Assembly: GCA_014360805.1 (NCBI GenBank)
Contig: JACIWU010000016.1
Span: forward strand, 1-45,799
Reading direction: 5' to 3'
DNA: 45,799 nt
DNA from: Chloroflexota bacterium
GTDB taxonomy: Bacteria; Chloroflexota; Anaerolineae; DTLA01
The notes below the pieces were generated by a model. That model saw only the letters and a list, made by a program, of their open reading frames with translations, was not told the origin of the DNA and ran no database searches. Positions 1 through 9,571 of this stretch are shown here, piece by piece. Within the stretch, counting starts at the first letter, position 1; each line of letters starts with the position of its first letter. The translations under genes were made by a program, and so were the position numbers.

Positions 1-63
1 GGGGGGTTTCACCCCCGCGCGACTGCATTCACCCCGCCCGACGCTGAAGCGTTGGGCGCTGGC

Positions 64-93
64 CGTAGGGGCGACGCGTGCGTCGCCCCTACG
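64..93. repeat. Palindromic repeat downstream of nuoK
   Basis: Two 14-base arms (CGTAGGGGCGACGC and its complement) flank a 2-base centre. A relative lies at about 16765-16793 (CGTAGGGGCGACC followed by GGTCGCCCCTGC), so this is an interspersed palindrome rather than a gene part. It sits in the gap between nuoK and whatever follows off the left edge. No T-run follows on the minus strand, so I do not call it a terminator. A CCCGACGCTGAAGCG motif of a second repeat family precedes it at about 38-52. Confidence 0.7.
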
Positions 94-130
94 CGCATCA
101 GATCACCCTCCCATCACGCTGGACAGGCCA

Positions 131-436
131 TTACCCTCGCAGCACGTTCATCTCGTCCACGTCCGTGGTGGGACGTTTGCGGTACAGCGCGACCAAGATC
201 GCCAGCCCCACCACCACCTCGGCAGCGGCGATGGCCATCACGAACAACACCAGCAACTGCCCATCGGGTGCGTTCAGGTAGCGCGCGAAGGCGATCAGCG
301 ACAGGTTCACCGCGTTGAGCATCATCTCCACGCACATGAAGATGACGAAGACGTTGCGGCGCACCAGCACGCCGATGCCGCCGATAGCAAACAGAATCGC
401 GCTAAGGATAAAGTAGTGAAGCGAAGAAAGCGACAT
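131..436 (-). CDS. nuoK: NADH-quinone oxidoreductase subunit K (NuoK)
   Basis: Small membrane subunit of complex I, part of the antiporter-like proton-pumping arm. The 101-residue product has the family length and three hydrophobic helices. The middle one carries the conserved acidic residue in FVIFMCVEMMLNAVNL, the glutamate linked to proton transfer, and a second is in AIAAAEVVVGLAI. It is the last nuo gene inside the window, 49 bases after nuoJ. nuoL, M and N would be expected further left, outside the window. Identity is clear from sequence. Confidence 0.97.
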   Translation of the reverse strand: MSLSSLHYFILSAILFAIGGIGVLVRRNVFVIFMCVEMMLNAVNLSLIAFARYLNAPDGQLLVLFVMAIAAAEVVVGLAILVALYRKRPTTDVDEMNVLRG

Positions 437-485
437 CTCTTTCTCCTGTCCAAGTCCGATTCGCCCGCGCCTGCGTGCGGCGCTG

Positions 486-986
486 CTAAGCCTCCCGCCG
501 GCGTCTAGCCAGCATGACGACGGCGATCATCCCGATGAGAAACAGTACCCCCGCCATCCACAACGGCAGCAGATACTGCGAAAACAGCATCAGGCCCAAT
601 ATCTGAACGTTGTCCTGCGGCGTGGCGGGCAGCGGCGCGCGCGGCATGGCCGCGTTCAGCCCCACGTACAGCAGGCCCACCGCGAGAAGCACGGCCAGCG
701 CGATGCCCCCGTACCGCTGGACGAGCCGCCTGTCTTCGCCTTCGCCCCGCGCCACCATCAGGAACATGATGACGAACAGGAACATCACCACGATGGCGCC
801 CGCGTACACGATGAACTGAATCAGCGCCACGAACGGGGCGTTCAGCATAATGTACAGCGCGCCCAGCGCGCAGAAGTTCACCAGCAGCCCCAACGCGCTC
901 CACGTGGCGTTCTTGCCCAGTATCACCCAGATGGCTCCGGCGATGGCCGCAAGCGCGAAGCACGCGAAAAGGATGATCTCCAGCAT
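486..986 (-). CDS. nuoJ: NADH-quinone oxidoreductase subunit J (NuoJ)
   Basis: Membrane subunit of complex I, 166 residues with five predicted hydrophobic segments and the conserved VYAGAIVVMFLFVIM stretch around the pi-bulge helix. I start it at the ATG at 986 (MLEIILFACF). The open frame runs about 100 codons further upstream, but that part is an out-of-frame shadow of nuoI. It begins 5 bases after the nuoI stop, which suggests translational coupling. The C-terminus ends in an arginine-rich cytoplasmic tail. Confidence 0.96.
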   Translation of the reverse strand: MLEIILFACFALAAIAGAIWVILGKNATWSALGLLVNFCALGALYIMLNAPFVALIQFIVYAGAIVVMFLFVIMFLMVARGEGEDRRLVQRYGGIALAVLLAVGLLYVGLNAAMPRAPLPATPQDNVQILGLMLFSQYLLPLWMAGVLFLIGMIAVVMLARRRREA

Positions 987-991
987 GCTGT

Positions 992-1462
992 TCAATCCTC
1001 CAGTATGATCGCATGGGGTGTCGCGGGCTGAAGCAGCGTCTCCTTGCCCATAACCAGGTCGCCGCGCGACGCCCTCGCCAGTGCGAACTCGTGCCCCAGT
1101 TTCAGCGCGCCTGTGGGGCAGGCCTCCTCGCAGAACCCGCAGAAGATGCAGCGCGTGTAGTTGATCTCGTACAGCCGCGCGTAGCGTTCGGTGGCCGAGT
1201 AGCGAGCGTCGTCGGTGTTTTCGGCCGCCTCCACGTAGATGGCCCTGGCCGGACAGATGGCCGCGCACAACCCGCAGCCCACGCACAACTCCAGCCCGTC
1301 GGGGCGACGCTGCAATTCATGACGCCCGCGAAAGCGCGGGTACAGGCGGATCTTCTCTTTCGGGTACTGAACCGTGAGCGGCTTGGTGAAGAAATACTTC
1401 AGCGTAACCGCCATCGCCTTCAGGATCTCGTAGAACCCCTTGAGCACATTGACTATGGACAT
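992..1462 (-). CDS. nuoI: NADH-quinone oxidoreductase subunit I, 8Fe-8S ferredoxin (NuoI)
   Basis: Peripheral-arm subunit carrying clusters N6a and N6b, which pass electrons towards NuoB. The 156-residue protein has two CxxCxxCxxxCP motifs, CVGCGLCAAICP (about residues 60-71) and CIFCGFCEEACP (about 105-116). An N-terminal amphipathic stretch (KAMAVTLKYFFTKP) typically docks the subunit on NuoH. The ATG start at 1462 is preceded by a GAGGTG-like ribosome site. It lies 44 bases after nuoH. Confidence 0.97.
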   Translation of the reverse strand: MSIVNVLKGFYEILKAMAVTLKYFFTKPLTVQYPKEKIRLYPRFRGRHELQRRPDGLELCVGCGLCAAICPARAIYVEAAENTDDARYSATERYARLYEINYTRCIFCGFCEEACPTGALKLGHEFALARASRGDLVMGKETLLQPATPHAIILED

Positions 1463-1506
1463 GCCCCACCTCTGTCAACGCAGGGCGGATTCGCCCCGCC
1501 CTTCAA

Positions 1507-2496
1507 TCAGCGAAGGATGAGCACGACGACCGCCGTAACCAGCAGGTTGAGCGCGGCCAGCGGCGTCAGGAACTTCCAGCAGAAGTGCATGAGTTTGTCG
1601 TAACGGGCACGGGGCAGGCTCGCGCGCACCCAGATGAACACGAACAGCATGACCGCCGTCTTGATAAAGAACCAGAGCCACCCTGGGAGAATCGGCCCCT
1701 GCCAGCCGCCCAGGAACAGCGTCGCGACAAGGGCGCTCACCACGATCATGTTGATGTACTCGGCCATGAAGAACAGCGCGAACTTGATGCCCCCGTACTC
1801 GGTGTTGTAGCCGGAGATGAGTTCGTTCTCCGTCTCCGGAAAGTCAAACGGCGAGCGGTTGGTCTCGGCCAGGCCGCAGATGAAATAGATGAGGAAGCCG
1901 ATGGGCTGCAGCACGATGAGGGGCAGCGCCGCCTGGTATTCCACGATGCCGCTCATCCGCAGCGTGCCGGTAACGACGACCAGCGACACCAGCGACAGGG
2001 CCATGGGGAGTTCGTAACTGATGATTTGCGCCGTGGTGCGCAGCGCGCCCAGCAGAGAGTAGTTGTTGTTGGACGACCACCCGCCCAGCACGATGCCGTA
2101 GGCGCCCAGGCCGGCCACGGCCATGGGGTACAGCAGCCCCACGTTGATGTCCGCCAGTTGCAGCGTGATGGTGCGGCCGGCGATGACGATGGGCCGCCCG
2201 ACGGGAATCACCGCAAAGGCCAGGATGGCGGGCGCCATGGCCAGCACGGGGCACAGGACGTAGAGCCACTTGTCCACATGCTCCGGAATGATCTCTTCCT
2301 TGAAGATGGCCTTCAGGGCGTCGGCAATCGGCTGGAAGATGCCGAATGGCCCCGCCTGATTGGGGCCGTAGCGCAGTTGGAACCGCGCGCAAATCTTGCG
2401 CTCGGCCAGCGTCATGTAGGCGAAGCCGACCAGCAATCCCAACGTTACCACGATGGCCTTGATAGCCGGAATCAGCAGCGTGTCTATCCAGTCCAT
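1507..2496 (-). CDS. nuoH: NADH-quinone oxidoreductase subunit H (NuoH)
   Basis: Membrane subunit that joins the hydrophilic arm to the proton-pumping arm and helps form the quinone site. About eight hydrophobic helices are visible, with the family motifs AERKICARFQLRYGPNQAGPFG and SPFDFPETENELISGYNTEYGG in the quinone-chamber loops. I choose the ATG at 2496 (MDWIDTLLI, 329 residues) because GGGGAG lies 7 bases upstream; a GTG two codons earlier is possible. It follows nuoG by 25 bases. Confidence 0.96.
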   Translation of the reverse strand: MDWIDTLLIPAIKAIVVTLGLLVGFAYMTLAERKICARFQLRYGPNQAGPFGIFQPIADALKAIFKEEIIPEHVDKWLYVLCPVLAMAPAILAFAVIPVGRPIVIAGRTITLQLADINVGLLYPMAVAGLGAYGIVLGGWSSNNNYSLLGALRTTAQIISYELPMALSLVSLVVVTGTLRMSGIVEYQAALPLIVLQPIGFLIYFICGLAETNRSPFDFPETENELISGYNTEYGGIKFALFFMAEYINMIVVSALVATLFLGGWQGPILPGWLWFFIKTAVMLFVFIWVRASLPRARYDKLMHFCWKFLTPLAALNLLVTAVVVLILR

Positions 2497-2521
2497 GTGC
2501 ACTCCCCGAGTTCTTGCGATT

Positions 2522-5023
2522 CTACGAACGCGACAGTTTCACGAACGTGGCCCTGTCGGGCGTTTCCAGGACGGCCGCGACCGAATCCTGGCAGGCCCAC
2601 ACGCAACCTGGCACGACATCGGGCGACACCTGGGCCTTCAGTACCACGGCCCCCCTGGCCGAGGCAACGCGAACGGCATCGCCCGTCTTCACGCCGCGCG
2701 CCTCGGCATCCTGCGGGTGGATCAGCAGCGCATCGCCCCACTGGACAGGCGCGAGGGTCGCCGAGTGGCGGGCAGGCACGGCGTTCGGGAAAAGCGCCCG
2801 CCCGGCCGCCAGCCCCAACGGATAGCCTTCGGGCGCGACGGGGTACTCCACCGCGAAGGACGCGGGCTTGACCTTCTCCGCCGCCGATTCGGGTTGCCAG
2901 CCCGCGGCCCCGATGGTTTCATACGTGCACTCACGGCACACGGCGACGCCCCGCGTGATCTCGCGCCAGATTTCGGGCGCCGCCTCGTAGTCCCAGTGCG
3001 ACTCAGCGCCGCGCTTCTTTTCGCGGCCCGGGGTCGCATTCGCCAGGTCGGCCACGATTTTCCACGCCGGGCGCACGCCCTTGGGCGGGTACACCGCCTG
3101 GGCCGCCCGCTGGAGCCGTCGCGTCAGGTTCAGGAATGTCCCGTCCGTTTCCGATGGCGCGGCGGACGGGAAGACCACGTCGGCCAGTTCCGCCGTGGCG
3201 GTGAGGAAGTGATCCACAACGACCAGGAACCGCAGCGTGCGCAGCGCCTCGGCCGCGCCCGGATGCTCATGCACCAGGTCGGTCTCCACCACGAGCATGG
3301 CCTGGACGGTGCCCTCGCGGCAGCCGGCCAGCATCTCGCGCAGGGCCAGCCCCTTGCGCGGCGAGAGTTTCGCATCCCAACGCTTGCCGAAACTGTCGCG
3401 GGCCTTGGCGTCTTCCACCGACGCGCCGCCCGGGTAGCGATCCGGAACGGCGCCCATGAGCAGCGCGCCCCAGGCGTTGGGCTGCGGCGCGAGGTAGCCG
3501 GCCTCGCCGCCCAAAAGCGCCACCAGATTCCGAACGGGCGGCAGGTCTGCCCCGCTACCGTACAGCACCAGCGGCGCGCCCTTTTCGGCGAGCCAGTTGG
3601 CGGCCTGTTTCATATCCTGCGCGCTCACGCCGGTGGCTTCGGCCACGCGGTCGGGCGCGTAGTCCTTCGTCCACGCGGCGATGTCGGCGTGGCTGGCGCT
3701 CTGCACGCGCTCGTCGCGGGCCAGCAGGTGCAACAGCGCGGCGAGGACTGCCGATTCGGTGCCCGGCCGGCACCCCAGCCAGATGCCGTAGCGGCTGACG
3801 ACGGGGCGCTTGGGGCCGATGGCGATGACGCGGGTGCCTTTCGTGAGCGCAGCGCGGCGAATCCAGAGGTCCACCATTGGCGCGTCGCCCAGCGGGTCCA
3901 CGCCCAGGAGCACGACCACGCCGGCGCGGAGGGGCGCCGTTACCGCCGACAGAGGCGCGGCCCCATCGGCAGGCCGCCCCGCGAAGTCCACGTTGTTGGT
4001 GCCCACGACGGCGCGGGCCCACTTCTGGAGCACGTAGTTGGCCTCATTGCTGGCGCGCGCCGAACCGATGGCCGCGACAACGTCCGGGTTGGCCGTCTGG
4101 GCAATCTCCTGGAGGCGACGCGCAGCAAAGGCCAGCGCCTCGTCCCATGTCGCGGGCTGGAGTTTGCCGTCCTTGCGGATCATGGGCGTCTTCAGGCGCT
4201 GGTCGCTGCGCACGTAGTCCTGCCCAAAGCGCCCGCGGTCGCACAGCCACTCGTCGTTCACATCCGGGTTCTCGCGGCCCACGGCCCGCAGAAGGCGGTT
4301 GGCCTTAGCGTGCAGCGTGAGATTGCACCCCGCGCCGCACAGCGTGCAGATGCTGGGGGTGCGCTGGAGTTCCCAACTGCGCGCCTTGAATCGGAAGGGG
4401 ATGCTGGTCAGCGCACCCACCGGGCAGAGGTCAACGATGTTGCCCGAGAACGGCGACGTGAGCGGGCGGCCGTAGAACGTGTCCACGACGGTGTTGCGCC
4501 CGCGCTCAAAGGCGTCCAGTTCCACATCGCCCGGCCACTCCTCCAGGAAGCGGATGCAACGGCGGCACAGGACACACCGCTCCTCGTCCTTCATCACGAA
4601 AGGCCCCAGCGGCTTTGCCTTCGCCTTGTGGCGTTTCTCCTCCACGTAGCGGCTGACGGTTCCGCCGAACCGGAAGACCTGATCCTGCAAATCGCATTCG
4701 CCGCCCTTGTCGCAGATGGGGCAATCCAGCGGGTGGTTGGTGAGGAGGAACTCCAGCACGCCCTGGCGCGTCTTGATGACCTCCGGCGTGTTGGTGCGGA
4801 CTACCATGCCCTCCTGCACTTTGGTCGTGCAGGCTGTCTGGAGGCCGCGCATTTTCTCCACTTCCACCAGGCACATGCGGCACGCGCCGATGCCCACCAG
4901 TTTGGCGTAGTAGCAGAAGGTCGGGATGGTGATGCCGAGTTGCTTCGCGGCATCCAGCACGGTTGTGCCGGCGCGGACGCTCGTCTGTTGACCGTCTATC
5001 GTTACATTCACCAGAACTTCCAT
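2522..5023 (-). CDS. nuoG: NADH-quinone oxidoreductase subunit G (NuoG)
   Basis: Large iron-sulfur subunit of the NADH-oxidising arm, 833 residues. The N-terminus has a 2Fe-2S domain (Cys37, GACRMC at about 47-52, then TACTT), the His-Cys3 ligand set HPLDCPICDKGGEC (N5) and the 4Fe-4S ligand set CVLCRRC...CPVGAL (N4). CTLCGAGCNL...WLCDRGRF would bind the extra N7 cluster found in some bacterial NuoG proteins. The rest is a molybdopterin-oxidoreductase-like fold without an obvious active site, as usual for NuoG. It ends with an MopB-type C-terminal domain (about 720-833). Confidence 0.96.
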   Translation of the reverse strand: MEVLVNVTIDGQQTSVRAGTTVLDAAKQLGITIPTFCYYAKLVGIGACRMCLVEVEKMRGLQTACTTKVQEGMVVRTNTPEVIKTRQGVLEFLLTNHPLDCPICDKGGECDLQDQVFRFGGTVSRYVEEKRHKAKAKPLGPFVMKDEERCVLCRRCIRFLEEWPGDVELDAFERGRNTVVDTFYGRPLTSPFSGNIVDLCPVGALTSIPFRFKARSWELQRTPSICTLCGAGCNLTLHAKANRLLRAVGRENPDVNDEWLCDRGRFGQDYVRSDQRLKTPMIRKDGKLQPATWDEALAFAARRLQEIAQTANPDVVAAIGSARASNEANYVLQKWARAVVGTNNVDFAGRPADGAAPLSAVTAPLRAGVVVLLGVDPLGDAPMVDLWIRRAALTKGTRVIAIGPKRPVVSRYGIWLGCRPGTESAVLAALLHLLARDERVQSASHADIAAWTKDYAPDRVAEATGVSAQDMKQAANWLAEKGAPLVLYGSGADLPPVRNLVALLGGEAGYLAPQPNAWGALLMGAVPDRYPGGASVEDAKARDSFGKRWDAKLSPRKGLALREMLAGCREGTVQAMLVVETDLVHEHPGAAEALRTLRFLVVVDHFLTATAELADVVFPSAAPSETDGTFLNLTRRLQRAAQAVYPPKGVRPAWKIVADLANATPGREKKRGAESHWDYEAAPEIWREITRGVAVCRECTYETIGAAGWQPESAAEKVKPASFAVEYPVAPEGYPLGLAAGRALFPNAVPARHSATLAPVQWGDALLIHPQDAEARGVKTGDAVRVASARGAVVLKAQVSPDVVPGCVWACQDSVAAVLETPDRATFVKLSRS

Positions 5024-5064
5024 GCAGCGCCTACCTCATTGGTGTAGAAACGCAGGTACTCTTG

Positions 5065-6330
5065 CTAATCCTGGTATGGGCAACGCTTGTCGCGAATGTG
5101 TTGCAGGTACTCGTCGCGGAAATGGGCGATGCTAGAGCGCACCGGCCCCAGAGCCGCATCGCCCAGCGGGCAGAAACTCTTGCCGCCGATGTTGCTGCAG
5201 ATGTCCAGCAGGAGCGGCAAATCCTCCTCGCGGCCCGCGCCGTGCTCAATGCGGTGCAGGATTTTGTACAGCCAGTCGGTGCCCTCGCGGCAGGGGATGC
5301 ACTTGCCGCAGGACTCGTGGCGGTAGAACTCGGCCAGGCGCTCCACCGTCCGCACGATGCACGTGCCCTCGCCGATGACGATGACCGCGCCCGACCCCAG
5401 CATGGTGCCGATGGCCGCCAGCGACTCGTAGTCCAGCGGCACGTCCAGGTTTTCCGGCGTGATCATCGGCGTGGACGACCCGCCCGGGATGATGGCCTTG
5501 ATGGGCTTGCCCTCCAGCGGCCCGCCCGCGTAGTCGTAGATGAGGGTACGCAACGGCGTGGCCAGAGGCAGTTCGTACACGCCCGGCTTGTTCACGTGCC
5601 CGCTGATGCAGAACAGTTTGAGGCCGGGGCTTTTCTCGGTGCCCATGCTGGTGTACCATTCGGCGCCCCGCTCCACGATGAAGGGCACGTTGAACAGGGT
5701 CTCCACGTTGTTGATGACGGTGGGCTTGCGGTAGAGGCCCTCGCTGGCGGGGAAAGGCGGCTTCAGTTTGGGATGGCCCCGGTCGCCCTCCAGCGAGGTG
5801 AGGAGGCCCGTCTCCTCGCCGCAGATGTAGGCCCCGGCGCCGCGGTGCACGATGAGGTCCAGGTTGAAGCCGCTGCCCAAGATGTTCTTGCCCAAGAACC
5901 CGTGTGCGTAGGCTTCCTGGACGGCCTGCTCCAGCCGCCGCGCGCCGAATTCGTATTCCCCGCGGATGTAGATGAACGCGGTGTTGACTTCGCAGGCGTA
6001 GCATGAAATGATGATGCCCTCAATCAGGCCGTGCGGGTCGTGTTCAATGAGGACGCGGTCTTTGAACGTCCCCGGTTCGCCTTCGTCGGCGTTGCAGACG
6101 AGATAGCGCGGGTACACGCCCTTGGGGAGGAAACTCCACTTGACGCCCGCCGGGAAGCCCGCGCCGCCCCGGCCGCGCAAGCCCGAACGCTTCACCAGGT
6201 CCACCAGCGCGGCGGGCTCGTACTCCTTCAGGGCCTTGGGCAGGGCCTGATACCCCCCGCGCTGCATGTACACCTCTATCGTGTGAGAGTCCGGCACTCC
6301 CACGTTGCGCAATAGGATTGGTTCTGCCAT
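5065..6330 (-). CDS. nuoF: NADH-quinone oxidoreductase subunit F, FMN/NADH-binding (NuoF)
   Basis: Oxidises NADH through FMN and cluster N3 at the tip of complex I. Motifs are [10 protein letters not shown] and [13 protein letters not shown] for NADH/FMN binding, and [11 protein letters not shown] plus a later cysteine (SFCPLGD) for the 4Fe-4S cluster. I start at the ATG at 6330 (MAEPILLRN, 421 residues), which has AGGAG 6 bases upstream. An earlier in-frame start would add MYLNSQETH and lacks a comparable site. It lies 27 bases after nuoE. Confidence 0.97.
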   Translation of the reverse strand: MAEPILLRNVGVPDSHTIEVYMQRGGYQALPKALKEYEPAALVDLVKRSGLRGRGGAGFPAGVKWSFLPKGVYPRYLVCNADEGEPGTFKDRVLIEHDPHGLIEGIIISCYACEVNTAFIYIRGEYEFGARRLEQAVQEAYAHGFLGKNILGSGFNLDLIVHRGAGAYICGEETGLLTSLEGDRGHPKLKPPFPASEGLYRKPTVINNVETLFNVPFIVERGAEWYTSMGTEKSPGLKLFCISGHVNKPGVYELPLATPLRTLIYDYAGGPLEGKPIKAIIPGGSSTPMITPENLDVPLDYESLAAIGTMLGSGAVIVIGEGTCIVRTVERLAEFYRHESCGKCIPCREGTDWLYKILHRIEHGAGREEDLPLLLDICSNIGGKSFCPLGDAALGPVRSSIAHFRDEYLQHIRDKRCPYQD

Positions 6331-6357
6331 GTGCGTCTCCTGGCTATTCAGGTACAA

Positions 6358-6828
6358 CTATCGGCTGCGCAGTTCCGCCAGAATCTGGTCCACCTTCTCC
6401 GCCGTCAGGTTCTCGTAGTAGGTGTCGTTGATTTGCATGACCGGCGCGGTGCCGCACGACCCCAAGCATTCCACCTCCAACAGCGTGAAGCGCCCGTCGG
6501 GTGTGGTCTCGCCCACGCCGATGCCCAGTTTCTGCTTGAGGTGCTCCACAAGATGCTCGGCCCCCAGGAGGGAGCACGCCACGTTGGTGCATACCTGGAT
6601 CAGGTACTTGCCAACCGGGCGGCGGTTGAACATGGTGTAGAAACTGGCGACGGACCCCACTTGCGCCGGCGATAGTTCCATGACCTCGGCTACCTCTTCC
6701 AACACCTCGGGACTGAGCCAGCCGTGCTCTTTCTGCGCCAGCGCGAGCGCGGGCAGGAGCGCCGAATTGGGGTGTGGGTAGCGCGCCTTGAGTTGCTGGA
6801 TTTCCGATTTGACCTTGTCAGACAGCAC
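6358..6828 (-). CDS. nuoE: NADH-quinone oxidoreductase subunit E (NuoE)
   Basis: Thioredoxin-fold 2Fe-2S subunit (cluster N1a) that pairs with NuoF. The cluster ligands are visible as CTNVAC and CLGSC, with the helical N-terminal domain (LPALALAQKEHGWLS) before them. I prefer the GTG at 6828 (VLSDKVKSEI, 156 residues): GGGAGG lies 5 bases upstream. A TTG at 6846 would extend it by six residues without its own site. It starts 21 bases after the nuoCD stop. Confidence 0.95.
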   Translation of the reverse strand: MLSDKVKSEIQQLKARYPHPNSALLPALALAQKEHGWLSPEVLEEVAEVMELSPAQVGSVASFYTMFNRRPVGKYLIQVCTNVACSLLGAEHLVEHLKQKLGIGVGETTPDGRFTLLEVECLGSCGTAPVMQINDTYYENLTAEKVDQILAELRSR

Positions 6829-6849
6829 GTGAACCTCCCGCCTCAATCG

Positions 6850-8604
6850 CTAGCGATCCACCTCGCCCAGGGTGATGTCTATGGAGCCGATGATGGCCAC
6901 CATATCGGAGAACATGTGCCCTTTCGCCATCAAACTGGCGGCCTGCAGATTGGAGAACGACGGCCCGCGAATCTTCAGCCGGTAGGGCTTGGGCCCGCCG
7001 TCCGACACGATGTAGTAGCCGATCTCGCCCTTGGGGGCCTCCACGCAGGCATAGACCTCGCCTTCGGGCGGGTGGAATCCCTCGGTAACCAGTTTGAAGT
7101 GGTGGATGAGGGCCTCCATGCTGGAATCCAGTTCCTCGCGCGGTGGGAAGACGATCTTGCGGTCGTCGCACTGCACGGGGCCTTCGGGCAACTTGGCGAT
7201 GGCCTGCTGGATGATGCGCACGCTCTGCCGCATCTCCTCCATGCGCACCAGGTATCGGTCGTAGCAGTCGCCGTTGGTGCCGGTGGGGATGTCAAACTCA
7301 AACTGATCGTAGGACGAGTACGGCGCGTACTTGCGCACGTCGTAGGCCACGCCCGTGGAGCGCAGCACGGGGCCGGTTACACCCAGCCCGATGGCCTGCT
7401 CGGCGGTCAGCGCGCCGATGCCCTTGACGCGCGACAGCCAGATGGGGTTCTCGTCCAGCATGCGCGCGATGTCGCGATGCCACTTGGGGAAAGTGTCCAG
7501 GAATCGCTTGACGGCGGGCACAAACCCCGGCGGCACGTCCCGCGCCACGCCGCCGATGCGGATGTAACTGGGAGTGAGGCGCGCGCCCGAGACCATCTCA
7601 AAGATGTTCAGGATGTCCTCGCGGGTGGCGAAGGCGTATTGGAGCAGGGCGTTGATGGTACCCGCCAGGTCCAGACAGTGGGTGCCCACCCACACCAGGT
7701 GCGCGGCCAGGCGCTGGAGTTCGCACATGATGACCCGCAGGTACTGGGCGCGCGGCGGAATCTCCACGCCCAGGAGTTTCTCCACGGCGATCACGTACCC
7801 CATGTTGTTAGTCATGGCCGCGACGTAGTCCATGCGGTCGGTGTAGGGGAGCACCTGCGCGTAGGTCTTGTACTCGGCGGTTTTCTCAATGCCCGAGTGC
7901 AGGTGGCCGATGTCGGGCCAGGCGTTGAGCATGGTCTCGCCGTCCAGTTCCACCACCACGCGCAGCACGCCGTGGGTGCTGGGGTGCTGGGGGCCCATGT
8001 TCAGGACCAGGGTGTGGGGCTGGGCCTCGGGCGGGCGCACCGGCGGCACCGAGACGGGGTCCAACACCTGCGTTCCCAGGCCCTCCAGCGCGGGGTCGTC
8101 CAGCGTGGGGGTAAAAGCCACCGGCTCGCCGCCCAGCGGATAGTCCTTCCGCAGCGGATGGCCCACCCAGTCGTCGGGCAGCATGATGCGGCGCAGGTCG
8201 GGATGACCCTTGAAGCGGACTCCCATGAGGTCATAGGCCTCGCGCTCGTGCCAGTTGGCGCCCGGCCAGATGTCCACAACGCTGGGAGCGGTGGGGTTGT
8301 CCCCCGCCAGCGGCACTTTGAGGCGCAGCACGCGCCGATGGGGGAGCGAGTACAACTGGTACACGGCGGCAAAGCGCGGCTCCCGCCCCAAGGCCGAATA
8401 GTCCACCGCGGTAACAAACGCCAGATGGTTGAACTGCGCGTCGGGGTCATCGCGGAGGAAGCGACAAACGGGCAGGAGATGATCTGCGCCGACCGTGAGG
8501 GTGGTCTCGTCCCGGAACTCGTAAACACCCTGGATCGCGTCGGGGAACTGCGCCTTGAGCCTCTCCAAGAGCACGTTGTTATCGGTCATAGCCATGCCTA
8601 CCAT
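6850..8604 (-). CDS. nuoC: NADH-quinone oxidoreductase fused subunits C and D (NuoCD)
   Basis: A 584-residue fusion of two complex I subunits. Residues 1 to about 180 are the NuoC/30-kDa domain, with the family signature WHEREAYDLMGVRFKGHPDLRRI. A proline-rich linker (about 180-200) leads into NuoD/49-kDa, starting at LVLNMGPQHPSTHGVLR. NuoD supplies the histidines and tyrosine of the quinone chamber (GPQHPSTHG, PYTDRMDY). Hydrogenase nickel cysteines are absent, as expected. The start is ambiguous among ATGs at 8604, 8595 and 8589, none with a strong ribosome site. Confidence 0.96.
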   Translation of the reverse strand: MVGMAMTDNNVLLERLKAQFPDAIQGVYEFRDETTLTVGADHLLPVCRFLRDDPDAQFNHLAFVTAVDYSALGREPRFAAVYQLYSLPHRRVLRLKVPLAGDNPTAPSVVDIWPGANWHEREAYDLMGVRFKGHPDLRRIMLPDDWVGHPLRKDYPLGGEPVAFTPTLDDPALEGLGTQVLDPVSVPPVRPPEAQPHTLVLNMGPQHPSTHGVLRVVVELDGETMLNAWPDIGHLHSGIEKTAEYKTYAQVLPYTDRMDYVAAMTNNMGYVIAVEKLLGVEIPPRAQYLRVIMCELQRLAAHLVWVGTHCLDLAGTINALLQYAFATREDILNIFEMVSGARLTPSYIRIGGVARDVPPGFVPAVKRFLDTFPKWHRDIARMLDENPIWLSRVKGIGALTAEQAIGLGVTGPVLRSTGVAYDVRKYAPYSSYDQFEFDIPTGTNGDCYDRYLVRMEEMRQSVRIIQQAIAKLPEGPVQCDDRKIVFPPREELDSSMEALIHHFKLVTEGFHPPEGEVYACVEAPKGEIGYYIVSDGGPKPYRLKIRGPSFSNLQAASLMAKGHMFSDMVAIIGSIDITLGEVDR

Positions 8605-8623
8605 CCACGTTCAGGAAATGGGG

Positions 8624-9103
8624 CTACGCAAAGTCCTTGAACCGCTGGGTCATGATCTTCTGCTGCAGTTGGGTCAGGGCATAGAACAGGGCTTCGGGGC
8701 GCGGCGGGCACCCGGGGATGTAGATGTCCACCGGGATGATCTTGTCCACGCCCTGGAGGATGGCGTAGTTGTGGAACATGCCGCCGGAAGACGCGCAGGC
8801 CCCCATGGCGATGACCCACTTGGGTTCGGCCATCTGGTCGTACAGGCGCTTGACCACCGGGGCCATCTTGTTGGACACGCGGCCGGCCACGATCATCAGG
8901 TCGGGCTGGCGCGGGGTGGCGCGGAAGACCTCGGCGCCGAACCGGGCAATGTCATACCGCGACATGCCGGCGGTCATCATCTCTATCGCGCAACACGCCA
9001 GACCGAATAGCAGCGGCCACACCGAATACTTGCGGCACCAGTTGACCGCAGACTCCAGCGTTGTGAGGACAACGCCATCGGGCAGTTTGGTCTCTAGTCC
9101 CAT
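8624..9103 (-). CDS. nuoB: NADH-quinone oxidoreductase subunit B (NuoB)
   Basis: Carries cluster N2, the last iron-sulfur centre before quinone. The product has the tandem cysteines GLACCAIEM and further ligands in GACASSGG and [12 protein letters not shown] start at the ATG at 9103 ([10 protein letters not shown], 159 residues) with GGGAG about 8 bases upstream; the longer open frame runs into nuoA. It overlaps the end of nuoA by 10 bases, so the two are probably coupled. Confidence 0.97.
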   Translation of the reverse strand: MGLETKLPDGVVLTTLESAVNWCRKYSVWPLLFGLACCAIEMMTAGMSRYDIARFGAEVFRATPRQPDLMIVAGRVSNKMAPVVKRLYDQMAEPKWVIAMGACASSGGMFHNYAILQGVDKIIPVDIYIPGCPPRPEALFYALTQLQQKIMTQRFKDFA

Positions 9104-9453
9104 TCCAACGCTCCCTTCCGCCAGACGTAGATGTAGCCCACGAAGGCCATGAGGAGGAAAAGGAGAATCCCCAACAAGCCCGGCCATCCCAAATCCCGAA
9201 CCCTGGCGGCCCACAGGTACAGGAAGACCACGACCATGTCCAGCAGGGCGAACAGCATGGCGAAGCGGTAATACCTCACCGAGAATGGGCGTTCGCGCGG
9301 GCTCTGGAACGGAATCTTGCCGGACTCATAGGGAAGGAGTTTGACGGGATTCTTGCGTTTGGGGCCTAGGACTGCGGGAACCCCAAGGGCTAATACGGAC
9401 AGGATGCCTGCCACCGCAAGCAAGATGAGGATGGGGACAAAATCGCTTGGCAT
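9094..9453 (-). CDS. nuoA: NADH-quinone oxidoreductase subunit A (NuoA)
   Basis: Membrane subunit of complex I at the junction of the two arms. It has 119 residues and three hydrophobic helices. The loop after helix 1 carries the family motif [12 protein letters not shown], and helix 2 begins [23 protein letters not shown]. It is the first gene of the nuo operon; the promoter lies about 90 bases upstream. The GGAGG upstream of the ATG is further away than usual (about 12 bases). Confidence 0.96.
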   Translation of the reverse strand: MPSDFVPILILLAVAGILSVLALGVPAVLGPKRKNPVKLLPYESGKIPFQSPRERPFSVRYYRFAMLFALLDMVVVFLYLWAARVRDLGWPGLLGILLFLLMAFVGYIYVWRKGALEWD

Positions 9454-9542
9454 AACCTGAGGATTCCTCCATACATAGAGTTAGGATACCACGCTGTATC
9501 GGGAATTCTTCAATCCCCGCCAGATCCCCAGGAACGCTGTAC

Positions 9543-9571
9543 AGTTTATCACAAATGCTGGGCGCTGTCAA
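9543..9571 (-). promoter_or_regulatory. Promoter of the nuo operon
   Basis: On the minus strand TTGACA (9566-9571) and TAAACT (9543-9548) are separated by 17 bases. The predicted transcript starts near 9536, giving a leader of about 80 bases before nuoA. No other promoter as good is seen inside the nuo cluster. Confidence 0.75.

Noticed and set aside
64-93. Terminator of the nuo operon after nuoK
   Set aside because: The hairpin has no T-run on the minus strand, belongs to a dispersed palindrome family, and the remaining nuo genes are expected further along.
2453-5047. 864-codon plus-strand open frame opposite nuoG
   Set aside because: It is the antisense shadow of nuoG in high-GC sequence. 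The product is low-complexity, rich in Arg/Gly/Ala/His, with no domain, while the minus strand encodes clear NuoG motifs.
6724-8640. 638-codon plus-strand open frame opposite nuoCD/nuoE
   Set aside because: Antisense shadow of genes with unmistakable complex I motifs; no ribosome site or recognisable family.
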